DNA of 64,000 bases from Prorocentrum cordatum (GCA_963575745.1 CAUYUJ010017912.1:70001-134000); one strand, 5' to 3'; numbered from the stretch's first letter, positions 10,990 through 22,030 are shown. Numbers and translations are program-made. The notes: generated from the letters alone by a model not told the origin.

Positions 10990-11485
10990 GCGCTTTCGGC
11001 GGGTTTTCTTATCCGATCCAGCTTATAGTATCCAATCCATCTTGTCCAATCCAATCCATCGTACGTGATCCAACCCACTTTTGTCCCATCTTATCTCATC
11101 CCACCCAATCCAAGCCACCCAACTCAATCCATCAATGCATTTGAGTATACGCCTGCGGTGGGCCAATCCAATCCATCTTATCTCATCCAATGCATCTGTC
11201 CCAATCCAACCCATCTTTTTATCACATCCATCTTATCACATTCAATCCAATCCACCCAACCCAATCCATCACTTCATTATTGTCGGCGCCTGCGGCTGGC
11301 GTTCTTATTCAATCCATGCTATCTTAACAACTCCATATTGTCCCATTCAGTCATTCTTATATTATCCGACCCAGCTTGTCCCATCTTGTTTTTAACCCAC
11401 CCAATCAATCTATCTGATCTTATCCAATCTGTTTCTTCCAATCCAACCCATCCTATTTGATCCAATCCATCAAGGTGACAGGCTG
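10990..11485. repeat. ATCCA-type satellite
   Basis: Dense degenerate repeats of atccaatccatc, catcttatc and ccaaccc, with two cgcctgcggc insertions near 11,150 and 11,287. The plus-strand frames rich in Ser, Pro, Ile and Asn are repeat products. Confidence 0.9.
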
Positions 11486-11516
11486 GAGGTCAGTCAGGGT
11501 GGGCATTTGATCTTAA

Positions 11517-11560
11517 TCCCCCCCAGCCTCCTTGTCGCCCGCAGGACGGTCGTATAGGTG
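11517..11560. repeat. Boundary module copy 3
   Basis: ccccccagcctccttgtcgccc, then aggacggtcgtatagg, directly followed by TA. It occurs without the preceding GAT or GATCGA arrays, so it can move or be copied independently of them. Confidence 0.75.
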
Positions 11561-11565
11561 TGTGC

Positions 11566-11626
11566 ATATATATATATATATATGTATATATACACATATG
11601 TTTGTGTATATATATATATATATATG
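11566..11626. repeat. TA microsatellite
   Basis: Two TA tracts separated by cacatatgtttgtg, following boundary module copy 3. Confidence 0.9.
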
Positions 11627-11734
11627 TAGGCCTTCGGCCAGAACCGCCGATCCAGGACGCTCTCTGGGACGCTTCGTACGAGCTGGTCCTGTACGATAAA
11701 TCGTGCGAGTTTTATTTCGAGGGGCCAGGAGGGA

Positions 11735-11768
11735 GGATGATGGGGGGAGGAGAAGGACGAGGACGAGC

Positions 11769-11809
<41 letters not shown>

Positions 11810-11960
11810 GAGGCTGAGGAGGAGGAGGACGAAAGGGAGGACGAGGAGGAGGAGGACCAGGAGGAGAAAGAAAAGGAGGAGGGGGAGGAGGAGGAGGAGG
11901 AGGAGGAGGAGGCGGAGTTGGAAAGGGGGAGGAGCAGGAGGAAAAGGAGGTTTTGGGCAC
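11735..11960. repeat. GGA/GAC array
   Basis: ggacgag and ggaggagg units on the plus strand. Arg/Gly- or Pro/Leu-rich frames here are repeat products. Confidence 0.95.
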
Positions 11961-12059
11961 TCGCGTGAGGTAGTATGTGTTGAATGGAATGTTTGCGTCG
12001 TGTTCGTTTGTTCAGCTTGAGGGCGGGCTAGTTCCCTTTCAGGTTGGCTCGTTGGTGGG

Positions 12060-12205
12060 CCGTTGAGCTTGGGAGTGCCGGCCCAGGCTCCAGCCCAGGC
12101 CCCGGACCCAGGCTTCCAACCCTGGCCCCGGCCCCTGCCCCGGCCTTTGCCACCGTCCTGGCACATGCAGGCCCCGCTTCAGCTGCGGCCCCGTTCCTGG
12201 CCCCG
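12060..12205. repeat. CCCAGGC/CCCCGGC minisatellite
   Basis: Short degenerate units (caggccc, ccccggcccc, ccaggctcc) between the two GGA arrays. Confidence 0.65.
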
Positions 12206-12775
12206 GCCCCAGGAGGAGGAGGAGGAGGAGGAAGAGGAGGAAGGGGAGGAGGAGGAGGAAGGGAAGAGGAGCAGGAGGAGGAGCAGGAGCAGGAGCAGGA
12301 AAAGGAGGAGGAGGTGGGACGAGGGGGGAGGAGGAAGAGGAGGACGAAAAGGAAAAGGAGGAGGAGGACGGGCAGGAGGAAGGCAGGAAATTGGCAGGAC
12401 GCATAATGAAGAGGAGGAAGAGGAGGAGGAGGAGGAGGAGGAGGAGGCGGCGGAATAATGATAGTGAGAAGAGACGGCGGGGGAGGAGGATGCGAAGGAG
12501 GAGGAGGAGGAGCAGGAGGACGACGACGACGACGAGGATGGGAGAGGAAGAGGAGAAACAACAGCAGGATTTGCAGGAAGGAAGCAAGGACGCGGAGGGG
12601 GAAGAAGAGGAGAAGGATGAGGAGGAATAATGGTAGTCATCAGAGACGACGGAGGAGGACAAGGAGGAAGACAAGGTGCAGGAGGAAGGCAGGAAGGAGG
12701 CAGCAATAATAAGGAGGAGGAGGAGGAGGAGGACGAGGACGAGGAGGAGGAGGAGAGAGAGAGAGAGAGAGAGAA
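12205..12775. repeat. GGA array with terminal GA tract
   Basis: About 570 bp of GGA, GAC and AGG units ending in a perfect GA tract at 12,755-12,774. It lies at the 3' side of LINE C, whose 5' side also meets a GGA array (19,712). Confidence 0.95.
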
Positions 12776-12959
12776 CAGCGCCGATGCGGCGGTCCTGCCT
12801 TCCTGGCGAAACGGCAGCGGGCCTCGCTCAGGCAGCGCCTTGATGTCGCCCAGCAGCTCGAGGTAGAAGTACTGCAGGAGCGACGCGTCGTGTCGTAGAC
12901 CACGTCCGCGCCCAGCTCGCTCACTGAGTGCCATCCCAGGGCGCCAGATTCAAATAATC
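12776..12959. other. Short unassigned GC-rich segment
   Basis: A minus-strand reading (LRHDASLLQYFYLELLGDIK) looks protein-like for about 40 codons, but I recognise no family. It may be the last piece of LINE C or unrelated DNA. Confidence 0.3.
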
Positions 12960-13680
12960 AACTCAATGAGCTCACCAGACAGTTGCTTTGCAGCACCCCT
13001 GAAGCCGAAGCCGAACACGACGCCTCGGCCTCCTGGTCTCCTTCTGCATGGACTCGACCGCCGCATTTTTCCGCGCGCGACGGGGTGGCTCTTCCAGTTT
13101 GTTTCGCATGGAAACACCACTTGTGCCCCCAGCCGCGTCGGCCTCCGTGCCTTGGTCATGCACTGCAGTCAGCCGTGAAGAGGACGAGCACATACGGTCC
13201 GCAACCACGGGAAACATCTCGTCGCCATGTTCCACAGCACTCCAGGACTCCGAAACCAAACTCGTGGTCGTTGCCGCCTGGTCTCCATCTGCATGGGCTC
13301 GGCCGCCCGTTGTTTTCCGCGAAAGACGGGGTGGCTCTTCCTCTCTGTTTCGCGAGGGAATGCCATTTGTGCCCCCCCGTCGTGTCGGCCTCCATGCCTT
13401 GGCCGAGCCCTGTATCCAGTCGTGAAGGGAACGAGCACATACGATCTACTACTTCAGGAAACACATCATCTCCCTGCGCCACAGCTATCCAGGGCTCCCA
13501 CGCCGAACTCGAAGCTGCCGTAGCCAGGTCTCCATCATAATGGTCTTGGCCGCCGCACTTGTTCCGCAGACGACGGGGTGTTTTTGTCCAGTTTGTTCCG
13601 CCTGGGAACACCATTTGTGCCCCCCGCCGCGTCGGCGGCCTATGATACTATTCCGTCGTGGCGGGGACGGGCACATACGA
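12960..13680. repeat. ~240-bp tandem repeat, three copies
   Basis: Three diverged units share, in order, tggtctcc-tctgcatgg, ccgcgcgacggggtggctcttcc-like words, gtttgtttcgc-tgg, cacttgtgccccc, gtcggcctccgtgcc and agcacatacg. The agcacatacg anchor falls at 13,188, 13,435 and 13,671, giving periods of about 247 and 236 bp. It sits at the downstream end of LINE C and may be its 3' UTR. Confidence 0.8.
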
Positions 13681-13684
13681 ATCG

Positions 13685-14183
13685 CAATCGAAGCAACCGA
13701 ACTCCGCCCACGAAGGGTGTTCTTATCATCGAGCTTTTGCAGATTCGCCTTCTCCTTCTGCTTGATGCGCTCGTGCAGCGCAGCCGGTCTGGTTTTGAAG
13801 GCATATGGGCCGTCAGGACAGGGACGCACCACCGAGGTTTTCAAATTGACTGCCACAACCGCTGCCTTGGTAATACTGCTGAGCTGCACCGTCGCGTCTA
13901 TGTACTTGGCAATCTTCTTATGTGGACCCACACCATGCCGTACATTGTCCAATCTATCAGCGCCTTTTGTGGTGGCAAGAACACAAGGCGACCTGGAGCT
14001 GAGCCCACGCGCCACAGCCGACGCAGACGAAGACGGCGCCACCTCTGCCGATGTAAGATCTCCTTTCTGGCTGACCGCAATAAGTCGGTGTCCAAGAAGA
14101 TCTCGCAGAAAGCCAATCAAGAATATGGGTGCACCACGGCGCCCAGCCATTACGTCTTGATCGTCTCGTCCGCGGAGCTGCAA
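13685..14183 (-). pseudogene. LINE C: segment after RNase H
   Basis: Minus-strand frame continuing from the RNase H of element C: KKIAKYIDATVQLSSITKAA, then a Lys-rich helix (HERIKQKEKANLQKLDD). Two other elements carry a CxxC zinc domain at this position; I do not see one here, so this is either a different tail or the remnant of one. Confidence 0.45.
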
Positions 14184-14966
14184 TCACTGAGAACATTGAG
14201 CCCCCCAGGGTGTCTCAATCCATTGATGCCAGCCTTGAGTCCTTGTGCTGCGCACCTTCTTGCATCCCGTCGTCGATCTGGTCTATCTTTCCGCCTCCTG
14301 GGCGTGCTGGGGAAGGATGTGCGCCACCATTTTCGCAAACTTGGAACACCGAGCTTCGGCCTATTGAATGCAATCAGCGGAGCCGTGAGAGAATGCATCG
14401 TGCATCCTGGCCCCTTTCTTGGCAGAGTGGTCAGCCATCTCGTTGGCATCAGTGAGCTGGCGCGCGGCCGCGTCCTACGTGGAATAGTCGTTTCCCGACC
14501 TGTTGGCCTTAACGCGGGGGGGCACTCTCGATGTGCAGCTGGCCAGGCATGTCCCCAGCAAAACTCAAGACGCCACCGTGCATCGAGTTGGCTGCCAGCT
14601 GCTTGTCTCGCGGGGGCATCGCAGCCGCCATAGTGCCGAGTGGATCCGCATAGGCACAACACCTTCGATCAACCATGCAGTCGCAGACGTCTGCGGCAGC
14701 GTCGACGGCACGGGTGCGAACGCACTTCTCAGAGGCACATCCGACTGAGGACCAAGCGGTGTAACTGCCCAACCCACACGTTGTAATGCCAGCTGACTTG
14801 GCTTCGAGCAAGATCCGCCGATTCCGACCTCGATGAAGTCTGCGTCTGCGCCGACCGCATCGGCCGCCATGGGCTCAGGGATCGAGACCGCACTCTGACC
14901 ATGGGTATGAACCACTCGCGCCTGAGTGCCAGCATTCATCTTCGGGATGTCGGCATCGTTGAACAA
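14150..14966 (-). pseudogene. LINE C: RNase H remnant
   Basis: The minus strand reads DADFIEVGIGGSCSKPSQLALQRVGWAVTP near 14,840-14,750, matching an RNase H start. The expected TDGS is IGGS: codon 14,817-14,819 is GGC (Gly) where catalytic Asp is expected. After frame changes it reads LPQTSATA (about 14,690) and TDANEMADHSAKKGARMHD (near 14,460-14,400), the late RNase H motif with its Asp and the Ala-Asp-His turn. Three frames are used over about 500 bp, so the enzyme is dead. Confidence 0.7.
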
Positions 14967-15490
14967 CCGCTGAGAATGGCCCCGTCGGCGGGGTCATCCC
15001 GGGTGCCACGCGCCCCCCCCCCCCCCCCCCCCACGCGCGCTTCTGCTTCTTGGCGCGACGCTGGGATGCGAGGCGGGGGGCGGTCAGCGAGCCGATGCGC
15101 CGGCGTGTCCAGCGCGTCGTTCTCGCACGTGCCGCCAGTGATGTAGCCCTCGTCTTTTGCTTTGGGTCGCGCCCATGCACCGTCGCGCGCGCAACTCGTG
15201 ATGCAGACCTTCTGTTGTTGATTGAACATGTTAGCCTTTTCGCGGACGCATGGCCGTAGAAGATCCACTGGGATTCGCAAGTAACGGCCCGCGAGCCATT
15301 TCTGACCCAGACGTTGCTTGCGTTGCCGACGCAGGCCTTCGCCCAGGAGCCGCTCGAGCATGACGGGAGACAGCTGGTCAATTTGGACCTCCCCACCGTT
15401 GTGGTTCAACCATCTCTCGCCAGCAACCGCCCCCCAGCCTGCGCGTTGAATAGCGCCGCGCGGTGCAGAGGGCCGCGGGGCTGAGAACAT
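14936..15490 (-). pseudogene. LINE C: RT-to-RNase H linker
   Basis: The minus strand reads CENDALDTPAHRLADRP near 15,125-15,070, the decayed equivalent of the Cys/His motif that precedes RNase H in LINEs A and F. Upstream is a Leu/Arg-rich helical part (LSPVMLERLLGEGLRRQRKQRLGQKWLAG) of the kind that follows the RT thumb. A 20-base C run at 15,013-15,032 interrupts it. Confidence 0.55.
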
Positions 15491-17569
15491 TTATGAGCTA
15501 ACCCAGGCGCCTGCGCTGCAGCGCGCCACCAACTCAACAGCAACTTCGCCGTCGGCGCCATGGTCGCGGCGGGGAGAGCCCGGGATTGCCGCGGCATTGC
15601 CGCGCAATTGCAGGGCTGGCGCAAGCACTTCCCGGCGCGCAGGATCACCGCGCAATGCAAGACTCGCAACCGAAGACACCCCGCCGTGGTAAGGAGTTTG
15701 CTATTTCTGGTTGCGTCTGCGCAATGCGCCCAGCTCGCTGTCGCTGACTCCGCGGGTCTCAACGCCGCCGACAATCGCAGGCCGCGCTGAAATGCTGCAG
15801 CTTCTTGAGTCTCTGCGAGCAGCACAGCGCCCGCTGCCGACGCTGGCCGCGCGTTCAAGGGGCCCCGCGCGCACGGCCCCCAGAAGTCAATGCCAAGGTA
15901 TGGGGTCGAGCGCGTGCCAACTTCCGCGTCGACGTCGAACCGATGCGCGATCTCGTCCGTCATGTCCTGAGAGCTACCCACAATTCCAGTCTCATTGCGG
16001 TCTCTCTGAAACCGCTCGCTGCTGCAACTGCTAGCTAGCTTCGCTGCCACCTCCTTCGACCCGCCCCCCGATGTAAGACGAGAACCTGGCCAAGGGGAAG
16101 AGCGTGACATAGTGGTCGTACTCCTCCACCGAATGAGCCTCAATGGCGATGGCCGCGTAGCCATCGCCAGCGGGGGACCCATCAAATGTTGCGGACAACT
16201 ACCGCGATGAATTCTCAAGCGCATGATCCTAGGGCCCTTCCGCTGGTAGTAGACAAGCGCGTTCTGGGCAGTCTGAGCACCTGGCCTCATAAGCTTGCCG
16301 CGCGCCTGCTCCAAGGAAGTCGTCTCATAGCACTTGCTATAGTCATCGATGACTGCGGCCGCGCGCAGCCCCCCCCCCCCCCCCCCACATTACGTCGGCA
16401 TCCGTCTTGACTGGCAACGGCCACGCGCCGTGGATGGCACTGCGGCCAGATGCCGCTCTCCAATGCTTCCTGGCAGTGCGTGCCTGAAGCCGGTCAAGTT
16501 CAGGCCTGCTCGCTCTCTGCCGCGCGCGGTAGCTCGCCGAGTAGGGAATGAGATGCCTGTGGCCGCCCATGGCTGCGGGCAGCACGGGCGCCGCCATCCG
16601 CGCGAGTGGCCGAGGAAGTAAGCTCATCCGTCCGCTTGCCTCCCAGAGCGCGCCCAATGCCCGCAACGCCTCGTCGCTGAGGTGCTGGAAGTGAAAGGGG
16701 TGATATCCGCCCAGGCTTTTCGAGGCCCGAGCCAAATGTTCCGGACGCGCTCCGAATTCGATGGGGGGGGGGGGGGGCGCTCGCCTCAACGACGAACGGT
16801 CTGGCGCCCGTTTTGCAATTACCTGAGCTTCAGCCTTCCATCGGCTGATGCACTGCTCCTCCATATCAGCCACAATGCGATGCGGGTGAGCCGAGAAATG
16901 GCCGATGCGATCTGGAACGGCCGTTGGCGATTGCACGTGCCTATGAGAGGTGACTCGGTGAAGTCGCTCTGCTCCGTCCTGGCTGGCACCGCCGCTCCCA
17001 ACGCTGAGAACTGTCTCGATCAGCATCTTGAAGTGCGGACTGGGTGTCGGTCGCGGCCTCTTCCAGTAGTGAGCTGGTGTCATCGCAGGAGAAAGCTTCG
17101 GAAGATGGCCATCGCCTGGCACGTGACATCGCTGCGTCGAGCCTGCGGCGCGCGCCGTGGCCAGGGCTCGGCGTCGCCTGAAAACCCTGCACTTCATCGC
17201 GCAGCTTGCCTTGATCAACAGTCGCGCCAGCCTCGATGCTGGAAATACCGAGCAAGGCATCGTGGAACCACTTCCGCCCATCCGCAATATCCTGGATACC
17301 TTCAGCGCCGCGACCTTCATAGCTGCGCTCGGCCAAGTACGGCTGGACGTGGCGGGCATAATTATCAAATCGTTAAGCTTCGCTGCCAGTAGGACGCCCA
17401 CAACGAACACATGCCTGCACAGCAAACTTCGCCCAGGCCATGCCTGGGAACTGCCGGGCCGCATCCGCGCCCCCGTGGGTAGCTGCGTCCGCTGCGGCTT
17501 CCGCGCAGGCCATCTCGCTGCTCCAATCGACGTCTGGTAGCACTGGTCCGCGCACACTCCAGCAGGCAA
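15406..17569 (-). pseudogene. LINE C: reverse transcriptase remnant
   Basis: Fingers segment near 16,690-16,420: LSDEALRALGALWEASGRM, then a Pro-rich turn, MGGHRHLIPYSASYRARQRA and a tail, matching the LINE RT pattern of helix, K/GG-x-RP, I-x-L-x-S/P and Y/W-R. Motif A reads DDYSKCYETTSLEQA near 16,350, keeping its Asp. A later strand (TPYLGIDFWGP, about 15,860) matches the L-G-V/I-D-F turn after the palm. I cannot find a clean motif C. Homopolymer runs (16,369-16,386 C; 16,763-16,777 G) and several frame changes disable it. The part upstream of 16,900 is the EN-RT linker, rich in Ala, Arg and Ser. Confidence 0.65.
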
Positions 17570-17578
17570 TTTCTCCCT

Positions 17579-18270
17579 TCAAACATACGTGAGGCACTGG
17601 AGCTCGTCAGCAACTGTGACAGATTCCACCGCGACGGACCGGTGAGGTGTGGTAGCCCACGCTCTATCCACTGAAACTTGCATGACCAACTGTGCTGCAG
17701 CTGCGGTCATCGCAAAGTAGTCGATGGTGGCGTTCGCCTCGGGAGTTCTGCAGGTGACCTCCGAGGGCTTGACGATGGTGACTTTGGCGTTCACAGTGAA
17801 AGTGGGCGCCTCGACCCCCCCTGCCGACATTCCAGCCGCCGCCGATGATGCAAGGGCCTCCCAGACCTACCGTAGCAAGGCTCATGTTCATCAGCACCTT
17901 CGCATTGCGCGCCGACGCGCCCTCAGCTGCGGACATGCACATATCGAAAAGGTTGAGCGCAGGCCAACCAGGGACATCCACAACTGCGCGCTGTGCTCTA
18001 TGGGGCATCAGCTCGGAACCCAAGGACATACTACTGTTCGTACTGCTAAGCAGACCGTCGACCATCATGGCAGGTCGGGTATAGCCAATCTCCTGCGCCA
18101 TGAGGATGATTGCCGAGGTAGTGGGTAGCCTTTTTCTTGATTGTTTGTAACCCTGCGTTCGCACTGAAAATCTCAACGACGTAGGAAACATCGTGATCCG
18201 ACGGAGCCGGCGCGCTCACCGCGGCGCCCTGCCCGGCGCGAAACCCCGACACAGGGCGGCCGCCGATCAC
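17579..18270 (-). pseudogene. LINE C: AP-type endonuclease remnant
   Basis: The minus strand reads SAAEGASARNAKVLMNM, then LGGPCIIGGGWNV (about 17,870-17,830), where related LINE endonucleases have GGDWN. The catalytic Asp codon (17,835-17,837) is now GGC (Gly). A second frame gives VKPSEVTCRTPEANATIDYFAMT (near 17,795-17,720) and TPHRSV (about 17,645), the T/S-x-I-D-Y and S/T-P-H motifs. Together these identify the exonuclease-endonuclease-phosphatase fold of LINE ORF2. Frameshifted and without the catalytic Asp, it is inactive. Confidence 0.75.
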
Positions 18271-19488
18271 CAGGAAGTGCCCCCACCAGTCTTGGCCGCG
18301 CCACCACTGGAGAGGCGGCGCTGCTCGGGCTGCTGGACGTTGAAGACTATGTCCATGAGAGATTCCTTGGATACGTTGATGCCCTCCGCCGTCGCATCAT
18401 GCACGTTCGACCACAAGGTCTCGACCTCGGCCTTGTCGAAGGAGAACTCGACGCCGCGCTTGGCGCGGCCTGCCTGGCCCCCTCCATCGGCAGCGTCGGT
18501 GCCTTCATCAGTGTGCTGAGTGTCTGCCGGACCAGCATCGGCAGCAGCAGCATGCGACGGACCCTGCGGCGACCTGCTTGCGCAGCAGGGCGCGCGCCTT
18601 GGCCCAGCGGGCGTCGGCCACAAGCTGGGGGACGAAGGCGCGCATCTCCTCGGCGCCCTCGCCTTGGCACTCCTGCAGCTCGGGGTCATGGGGGAAGAAG
18701 TCCTCGGGGACCTCTGACTTGAAGGCGTCGCAATTGCCGCCGATCTTGGCCGCGTTACGGGCGACCTGTTGCCACTTGAGAGATTCGGCTTCAGCTTCTA
18801 TTGCTTCAAGGAACTCCTGCTTCTGGATGAGCGCCTGCTTCGTCGTCTCGAGATGCTGCTCAAGCGGGGCCGCCTCCTGCTCCGCGCTTTTGACTTGCAT
18901 CTTGACGCGTTCCAGCTTCTGGAGACACTGCGTCTGGGCCATGACGGGGGGCTTGAGAGAGCGGACCTCCTCGCGCAGCTTCTCCAGCTCCGCTCGGGCC
19001 AACTTATCCATTTCGATGTCCACTTCGCCAAAATGCTCATGCTCTTTGAGCATCTTCTCGTGAGCGTTGACCATCTCCTGCAAGACCGCGCGCTGGGCGA
19101 AGGTCCCGTCCTTCGTTTCGCCATCTCCAGCCTCCTCATTCCCCAGATCCACCGCGACAGGTTACGTGGCCAAAGAGAAGTTGAGCTCGGTGGCCTGCGC
19201 AAGCTGCGCACGGGCCTCTTTGAACGCCTTATCCATCTTCTTCCCTTCCTTGCTCCAGGGCGCCAGCGTAGCCCCTTGTAGTCCAGCTCCACCACCACCT
19301 TTACCGGGGCTTGCTGCCTTGGCGTCCTTGTCGGCCCTGCGCGCCTGCTGCTGCGCGCGCTGGGGAGCCTTCTGGCCACGGCGGCAGACCAGTTTCGAGG
19401 CCCAGTTGGACGAACAACCACAGCAGGGGCAGCCCCAGTGCGGCTTCTTGGGGCCCGCGAGGATCGTCGCATTGACCTGCGGCGCCAT
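18267..19488 (-). pseudogene. LINE C: ORF1 (zinc finger plus coiled coil)
   Basis: The frame starts MAPQVNATI at 19,488 and opens with HWGCPCCGCSSNWASKLVCRRG, a degenerate version of the LINE F ORF1 finger (WACGRCSTAANWASRIRCQCG); the last Cys is missing. An in-frame TAA at 19,162-19,164 is followed in the same frame by about 200 residues with strong heptad character (VLQEMVNAHEKMLKEHEHF, then KLEREVKMQ-like helices), predicted coiled coil. LINE ORF1 proteins typically bind element RNA and self-associate through such helices. The frame changes near 18,510 and continues acidic to about 18,300. Confidence 0.7.
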
Positions 19489-19694
19489 CCTGCCGGGAGA
19501 AGAGCCGTGGCGGCCTGCAAGAAGCCTGGAGCCCTCCGCCAGGCGCCTCGCTCGCTGTCCTTGCCTGCCCTATCCGCCAGCAGCAGTCGCGCCCGCTGGC
19601 GATCGCGGCGGCGTCGATGGTGGAGGGCAGACCGCGTGGTTGCGCCAGTCACAGGGCGACAGCTCGCTGCCAGCTTGGCTGGCGCACCCACGGC

Positions 19695-19711
19695 TCTCGT
19701 GCCAAAACTGG
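19695..19711 (-). other. Possible truncated spliced-leader relict at the LINE C 5' boundary
   Basis: On the minus strand the sequence changes from TCC repeats to CAGTTTTGGCACGAG and then AGCCGTGGG. The 3' half of the dinoflagellate leader (ATTTTGGCTCAAG) matches with two substitutions and one extra G. The position, exactly between the GGA/TCC array and the LINE, parallels the full leader on LINE F. Weak alone. Confidence 0.4.
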
Positions 19712-19817
19712 AGGAGGAGGAGGCGGAGCAGAAGGACGGCGACGAGGATGGGACAGGACGAGGAGGAATTGCAGCAGGAGTTGCAGGCAGGAAGCAAGGA
19801 GGAGGATGCGGATGAGG

Positions 19818-19852
<35 letters not shown>

Positions 19853-20222
19853 TGAGGGGGAGGGCGAAAGAGAAGGAGAGAGGATGACGACGACGAGGAT
19901 GGTAGGGGAGAGAACGAGGAGGAACAGCAGCCGGAGTTGCAGTAAGGAAGCAAGCAGGCGGAGGAGGAGGAGGAGGAGGAGGAGGAGGAGGAGGAGGAGG
20001 AGGAGGAGGAGGATCACGAGGAGGATCACGAGGAGGAGGAGCAGGAGGAGGAGCACAAGGTGGGGAGGACTAGGAAAAGACGGAAAATATGGAACAGGAG
20101 GAGGAGGGAGGAGGAGGAGGCGGAGGAGGAGGAGGAGGAGAAGGAGGAGGAGGAGGAGGAGGAGGAGGAGGAACACGAGGAGGAGGAGGAGGAGGAGGAG
20201 GAGGAGGAGGAGGGCGAATAGG
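19712..20222. repeat. GGA array with GCAGGA block
   Basis: GGA, GAC and GCAGGA units, with nearly pure GGA at 19,960-20,010 and 20,100-20,215. The block at 19,815-19,852 is a GAGCAG hexamer run. Confidence 0.95.
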
Positions 20223-20807
20223 CGAGTTTTTGCACCGAACGCGCTCGGGGACAGGTCCATGGGTCGTCTCTGAGGTGTAAAGGCCCAGCGGATTGCAGGA
20301 TCATTGCCGGGCCCTTCTGCACGGTATTGCAAGGGGTGTGGGCGAGGCCACGCGGACAAGGTAGGGAGATGGAACACGGGGAGTTGTAACAGCTTGTTTC
20401 CTTTAGTCCAATGATCCGCGCTCAGATTGTTGGCAGATACCGCTGGCTTTGGAATGGGGTAGCACGCCGTGAACGTCATTCAGTTAACTCTGGTCTGCCC
20501 ACTCCTCTTGCACCTCTCAGTTGTGCTCTCGGTCATCTCTGATCATGCCTGATTTGGCTTTTTCTCCCGGGTGGTAAGCCAGCACCCTCCGAGCGTAGTC
20601 AATATCCTCATTTACGTGCCCCCACCGGACGTACATTTTCGGTCGCCCGACGCGCTCGTGCGCGGTCGTCCGGAGGTGCCAGTCTTTAAGTATTCATTGA
20701 GGTTAGTCTTCGGGGCAGGGCGACGGAGGGGGGCGACACGAGGTTTGGTGGTACGGACGCGTCTATCAGCCCCTTCTGCGAGCCTCCTTTCCTTCATCTC
20801 TCCTCAG

Positions 20808-20852
<45 letters not shown>

Positions 20853-20975
20853 CGGAGCGCGCGCGCTTACCGCGCCAGGTGCCTGCTACGCGGAGGATTC
20901 GCATCGCCGATACATCGCCGGGTGCGCATCCTTTGCCGATGCATCGGCGATGCATCGCATGAAGAAGGTTTGACG
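20215..20975. repeat. 0.75-kb dispersed non-coding repeat, copy 2
   Basis: Diverged copy of 1-740 in the same orientation, again starting at the end of a GGA array and ending in the CGATGCATCG block (20,901-20,960). It has gained a GA tract at 20,815-20,855 that copy 1 lacks. Confidence 0.75.
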
Positions 20976-21064
20976 AGACCGTAAGGGTGCGGGAAACCAG
21001 CTTGCGTAGCCCCCACCTTCGTCTTGCTCTTCGAGCGTTCCTCTCTATGTCTCTGTTGTTGTCT

Positions 21065-21238
21065 CTGTTAGTGTGTTAGAGTTAGTGTTAGTGTTAGTGT
21101 GTGTGTGTGTGTGTCTCACTCTCTCTCTTGTCTCTCTCTCTCTCTCTCTCTTTGTGTTTCTCTCTCTGTCTGTGTATAGATATATATGTATATATATATA
21201 AGTATACACATATATATATACTTATATATATATGTTTA
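21065..21238. repeat. GT, CT and TA microsatellite cluster
   Basis: gttagtgt units, then GT (about 21,098-21,113), CT (21,119-21,175) and TA (21,179-21,235) tracts in succession. Confidence 0.95.
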
Positions 21239-21479
21239 CGTGTGCTCATAATGCTGATTCTCCCGTTCTCTCGCACTATATATGTGGTATATTCAGCATC
21301 GTGAAGCGAGGAGGGGAGCGGACAGGCGGCCGCACCGCGTTTTGCGCGGACGCACTGCTCAAATGTCGAAGCCTCTGGGGTTTCTTGCGGGGCACGCGCG
21401 GTGAAATGACCCGGCGGGCCTCGCGCTGCGCGAGGCGACACGGGGGTTCGCGGCGGGCGCAGCGGCCTGGGTTGCGGCG

Positions 21480-22030
21480 CGGGGCGTGCAGTGCCCACCC
21501 TGCCCGTCGCCGCCTCCCTGTCCCGCCTGCGCGTGCTCGTGCGAGCCGCGGCTTGTCTACCTGGGCGGCAGCGCCACGGAGGCCCACCTGCTCGGGCTCC
21601 TGGGGCTCACCTTCGCGTGTGTGGTCAGCCTCGCCTGCGTGGGCACTGGCAGCTTGGCCTGTGCGCGGCGCCGAAGCCCCGAAAAGGCGGAAGGGCCAGC
21701 CGCGGGCCCGGCCTCCGCCAGAGTGGCGCGCAAACTGGCCCACGACAGCATGAGGGGGACCACGGGCGACGAGTGCTTTGGCAAGGATGACAACGGGGAG
21801 GGCGCCCTCGCCCGCCATCGTGTCCATCGGCCGACCCCTTTCTTGCGGGTAGACCATCATAGCCTTCGTGCCGCTCGCGTTCTGATGACCGCCAGCGGGA
21901 CCTTTTCCCACAACCGCATCGGGATGTTCAGCGCCAGGGGTCAAGTTTTGGGCGCAGCCGCCGGGGCAGACGTCGGACTTCCAGCAACGTGCGGTGGCAT
22001 GACTGGGCCAATGACCGCATAGACGTCATG
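21480..22030 (+). pseudogene. Element D: N-terminal Cys-rich/membrane segment
   Basis: The plus strand reads CPPCPSPPPCPACACSCEPR, then a hydrophobic stretch (LLGLLGLTFACVVSLACVGT) long enough for one membrane segment, then basic residues. I associate this Cys/Pro-rich plus single-helix layout with the N-terminus of a dinoflagellate reverse-transcriptase protein family; that association is from memory and cannot be tested here. It lies about 700 bp upstream of the RT motifs of element D. Confidence 0.4.

Noticed and set aside
11712-12934. Leu/Ser/Pro-rich or Arg/Gly-rich frames of up to 251 codons over GGA arrays, also at 19,570-20,479
   Set aside because: Each frame simply reads GGA/TCC repeats; all frames are equally open.
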